This document shows positions 14,455 to 16,462 of a stretch of DNA of 16,462 nucleotides, one piece after another (the first letter of the stretch is position 1; every line of letters begins with the position of its first letter). Source of the DNA: CAZVWV01 sp964631745. Its GTDB lineage: Bacteria; Bdellovibrionota_C; UBA2361; JBGSMV01. The position numbers and the translations under genes were made by a program. The notes beneath the pieces are model-generated. The model was not told the origin of the DNA, made no database searches, and saw only the letters and a list, made by a program, of their open reading frames with translations. The stretch covers positions 1 through 16,462 of the forward strand of contig CAZVWV010000090.1 of assembly GCA_964631745.1 (NCBI GenBank), given 5' to 3'.

Positions 14455-15393
14455 TCACTTGGAACCCTTCTTATGCCTCTTGCGCGTAGCAGCCAAAGCT
14501 TCGCGCGCTGGCCTGGCTTTTCTTTTGGCCACTTCCTCGACTCCCTCGCCTATGTCAGCTACAGCTTCAAGGTGTTCAACATCCTTTTTTCCCTTCCACG
14601 GTTCACCTGGCACTTTGGCGACAAGCTCCCGCAAAAGATAGTCACACGCTTCTGCTTGATCAAAGCCCGCTTCCGTTTCGGCAAGAAGCGGAGTCAAGTC
14701 AGCCAGAAAAATCTTGTCTTTAATTTTCGCATGCAGATTCTTCTCCATCTCTGCACGAGAGATCGACTGTCCAGCAGCCTTAAGATGCGACGTGAAGCTT
14801 TCGACAATCTGTTCTGGCATAGCCAAGCCCTGCGTGATGGAAACAACTAAATCGAAAAGATCTCTTCCCTTGCGACGCTGATAAAGCGCCCTTAGTTTGC
14901 TACCCAAAAGCCAGGGTAACGAAAGTACTGGCACCTTGGCTTTTCCGGTATACCAGCGTGAGTTGAGCTGATACGGAACGGTGATTATCCCGGCCGCGGC
15001 GAAATGTTCGCGGGAATTTATCTCCACTTTGAGCTTTGCCTTGCTGCCATCTTCAGTCTCAAAGCGATACAAGAGCTTTACTAGCCCTTCCTTCAATTGC
15101 CGGCGCGGTTCGCCAAGCCAGGGATCGAGAACGCCGCGAATAGCGTCGAAGGTCTCACCAATAGCTTCCGGCTCCTTCTGGACGAAGTCCAGATCTTCCG
15201 AATAACGCAGCGGTGACGGAAGATGAAGCTTATGCAGTGCCGTACCACCACGAAAGGCAAGCATTTTGCCGAGCTTGGCCGACCTAAAAATATCAACTAT
15301 TGCCCGTGAGATGATAAGATCCTGTTCGATCTGCGCGTCAGATTTCCAAGGCGCGAACTTCCGCCATTCAATGATAAAGTCAGTTGGTATCAT
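14455..15393 (-). CDS. abiEii: AbiEii-type nucleotidyltransferase toxin
   Basis: AbiEii proteins are nucleotidyltransferase toxins of type IV toxin-antitoxin systems that can abort phage infection. The 312 residues carry the fold's key elements: FRGGTALHKL (47-56), SEDLDF (65-70) with the metal-binding Asp pair D67/D69, a strand KLKVEIN (120-126), and SKLRALYQRRKGRDLFDL (165-182) with Lys and Asp typical of the later motifs. The C-terminus (about 285-312) is strongly basic. The start ATG overlaps the abiEi stop by four bases (ATGA), so the pair is translationally coupled. All motifs appear intact. Confidence 0.9.
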   Translation of the reverse strand: MIPTDFIIEWRKFAPWKSDAQIEQDLIISRAIVDIFRSAKLGKMLAFRGGTALHKLHLPSPLRYSEDLDFVQKEPEAIGETFDAIRGVLDPWLGEPRRQLKEGLVKLLYRFETEDGSKAKLKVEINSREHFAAAGIITVPYQLNSRWYTGKAKVPVLSLPWLLGSKLRALYQRRKGRDLFDLVVSITQGLAMPEQIVESFTSHLKAAGQSISRAEMEKNLHAKIKDKIFLADLTPLLAETEAGFDQAEACDYLLRELVAKVPGEPWKGKKDVEHLEAVADIGEGVEEVAKRKARPAREALAATRKRHKKGSK

Positions 15394-16166
15394 ATGGCAT
15401 CAGGCTCCGGGCGCTCATTCACAGCAACCTTCCATGGTTGCGCTCGCTTTGCACCTTTAATACTCTTCCAGGAGGAAAGCCCCACTACCTTGTGGGCCTG
15501 CTGATCTACATACTTTGCCAGTCCGGCAAGGTTTCCTTCTAGTCCAAGAAGTTGCAGCAGGCAGCCCAGGCGCTGTGCCCATGCTACGGGCGAAAGCCTC
15601 GCCGCCTTGACCAGACTGTCTTTATTCAGGCTCTCATTAAGTTCGGCCAAAACCGTGGCTACATGGTCCAGTCCGCCTGAGCGTTGCATATAGCCGATCA
15701 GATCAATTGCCGTAGCTTCCGGTGATGATACCCGCACATAACCGGTAGATACCTTATGGTTTACAACCGGTACTTTCGAAACGTTCTTTCTGACACAAAA
15801 GTCAATCTGCACAGCTCCGCATCTAATTGGTTTACGTTTCTTCCGCACCATTACCTGAAACACCTGTGGGCGCTGGTGGGCAGCACCGTGAATCTCGGCA
15901 GCACTAAGAAGCGAAACATAATAGGGCTCCTTCAAGTGCGTCATAAGACCATCGATAAACCGATCGGCTGGCAGACATCCAAGCGATCTGTACTCAGGCG
16001 GTACTATCACATGGTATCCTGCTAGCGGCGTAGCTATGTGGGTCTTGCGTCTCATGCGCCAGAGGGCAAGATTAGCTGCACTCGTTGGCAACGAAAGATC
16101 CTTGCGAAAACGATCGCTGGTAAAGGCAGCTATCCCCTGGGCGCGCAGATTATCAAGATAATGCAT
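15390..16166 (-). CDS. abiEi: AbiEi-type antitoxin
   Basis: AbiEi antitoxins counteract AbiEii without direct complex formation and repress their own operon. The 258 residues begin with a winged-helix region (about 3-56, RFRKDLSLPTSAANLALWRM), followed by a beta-rich middle domain (about 60-145) and the conserved SPEATAIDLIGY segment (148-159). The frame also offers an ATG at 16184, but the one at 16166 has AAAGG ten bases upstream and is preferred; the longer form would add six residues. An inverted repeat lies just upstream. Confidence 0.85.
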   Translation of the reverse strand: MHYLDNLRAQGIAAFTSDRFRKDLSLPTSAANLALWRMRRKTHIATPLAGYHVIVPPEYRSLGCLPADRFIDGLMTHLKEPYYVSLLSAAEIHGAAHQRPQVFQVMVRKKRKPIRCGAVQIDFCVRKNVSKVPVVNHKVSTGYVRVSSPEATAIDLIGYMQRSGGLDHVATVLAELNESLNKDSLVKAARLSPVAWAQRLGCLLQLLGLEGNLAGLAKYVDQQAHKVVGLSSWKSIKGAKRAQPWKVAVNERPEPDAI

Positions 16167-16192
16167 GGCTGAAATACCTTTCATTCCCTAAA

Positions 16193-16211
16193 CATATCAT
16201 AAAATGATATG
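16193..16211. promoter_or_regulatory. Probable AbiEi operator
   Basis: CATATCAT and ATGATATG form a perfect 8-bp inverted repeat with an AAA spacer, just upstream of abiEi. Autorepression through inverted repeats is known for AbiEi antitoxins, and the site would cover the predicted transcription start region. Confidence 0.7.
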
Positions 16212-16218
16212 ATTGGGG

Positions 16219-16248
16219 AATATAAAGAATTTGATGAGAGCTCAACAA
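16219..16248 (-). promoter_or_regulatory. Candidate promoter of abiEi-abiEii
   Basis: On the minus strand, TTGTTG (16248-16243) and TATATT (16224-16219) are separated by 18 bases. The inverted repeat at 16193-16211 begins 7 bases downstream of the -10 box. Confidence 0.45.
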
Positions 16249-16304
16249 GGCAGAAGCCTATCGGATTTAAATTATACTGTATTATAAGGCTGGGCACTTA
16301 CAGC

Positions 16305-16462
16305 TCATGCGTATCCGGTAGAAAGGTGGCGGTGACGTAGCTGCTCAAAAACCTCGGGTAAATTACAAACGCGGCGCAGAGCACGGATATTATGTAGCGC
16401 CGACGACTCGTCGGCCGGTGCCACGAAGAGGCACAAATTCTTAGGCCGATAGGCAGCAGCCG
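16305..16462 (-). CDS. C-terminal fragment, possible PTS EIIA type-2-like domain
   Basis: An open minus-strand frame enters from the right window edge and ends in TGA at 16307-16305. The 51 visible residues include NLCLFVAPADESSALHNIRA (8-27) and a following VCNLPEVFEQLRHRHL helix. The order of a hydrophobic strand, a Pro-Ala-Asp turn, a LH-containing helix and a closing NLPEVFEQL helix resembles the end of PTS EIIA type-2 (PtsN/fructose) domains. Too little is present to be sure. The gene is upstream of abiEi on the same strand with a 138-bp gap. Confidence 0.5.
   Translation of the reverse strand, partial: AAAYRPKNLCLFVAPADESSALHNIRALRRVCNLPEVFEQLRHRHLSTGYA

Noticed and set aside
1..16462. 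CRISPR arrays, tRNA or rRNA genes
   Set aside because: No regularly spaced repeats and no cloverleaf or ribosomal RNA sequence were seen; the only dispersed repeat is the 55-bp block.

Overview
The window reads as chromosomal DNA of a diderm (Gram-negative) bacterium of roughly balanced GC content. The support is a type II secretion (T2SS) secretin with its inner-membrane partner GspC, and a lipoprotein with a BamD-like TPR body. I cannot place the lineage: hypothetical proteins are frequent and the secretin is unusually long, so it may lie outside well-studied Proteobacteria.

Left part, minus strand (about 36-7435). Reading against the coordinates, the order is three orphan genes (6824-7435, 6241-6669, 5337-6125), a rho-independent terminator (5284-5316), a TPR lipoprotein with an AMIN-like tail (4100-5254), gspC (3114-4022) and gspD (163-3111). 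Just after gspD a short ORF begins where gspE would be expected. It stops after 27 codons, inside a 55-bp repeat found again at 12343-12397, so the T2SS operon looks interrupted at the window edge.

Middle part, plus strand (7668-12255). A hypothetical protein and a 56-residue DUF1328-type membrane protein are followed by a two-component pair: a multi-spanning HisKA_2-type sensor kinase (8528-10798) and a response regulator that fuses a receiver to a CRP/FNR-type cyclic-nucleotide-binding domain and DNA-binding helix-turn-helix (11086-12255). The 287-bp gap between them carries a run of hairpins, two of them mutually exclusive, and a segment complementary to the regulator's Shine-Dalgarno sequence. 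This looks like an RNA-level switch.

Right part (12256-16462). A repeat-containing spacer leads to a ParD/ParE toxin-antitoxin operon with an operator lying over its promoter. A periplasmic branched-chain-amino-acid-type substrate-binding protein follows 15 bp downstream and may be co-transcribed. Convergent to it on the minus strand is an AbiEi/AbiEii (type IV toxin-antitoxin, abortive infection) pair with a perfect inverted repeat just upstream. The window ends in the C-terminus of a minus-strand gene with PTS EIIA-like features.

The most interesting signals are the leader before the REC-CRP regulator, the repeat that seems to cut the T2SS operon, the AMIN-like fusion on the TPR lipoprotein, and the substrate-binding protein attached to the ParDE operon.
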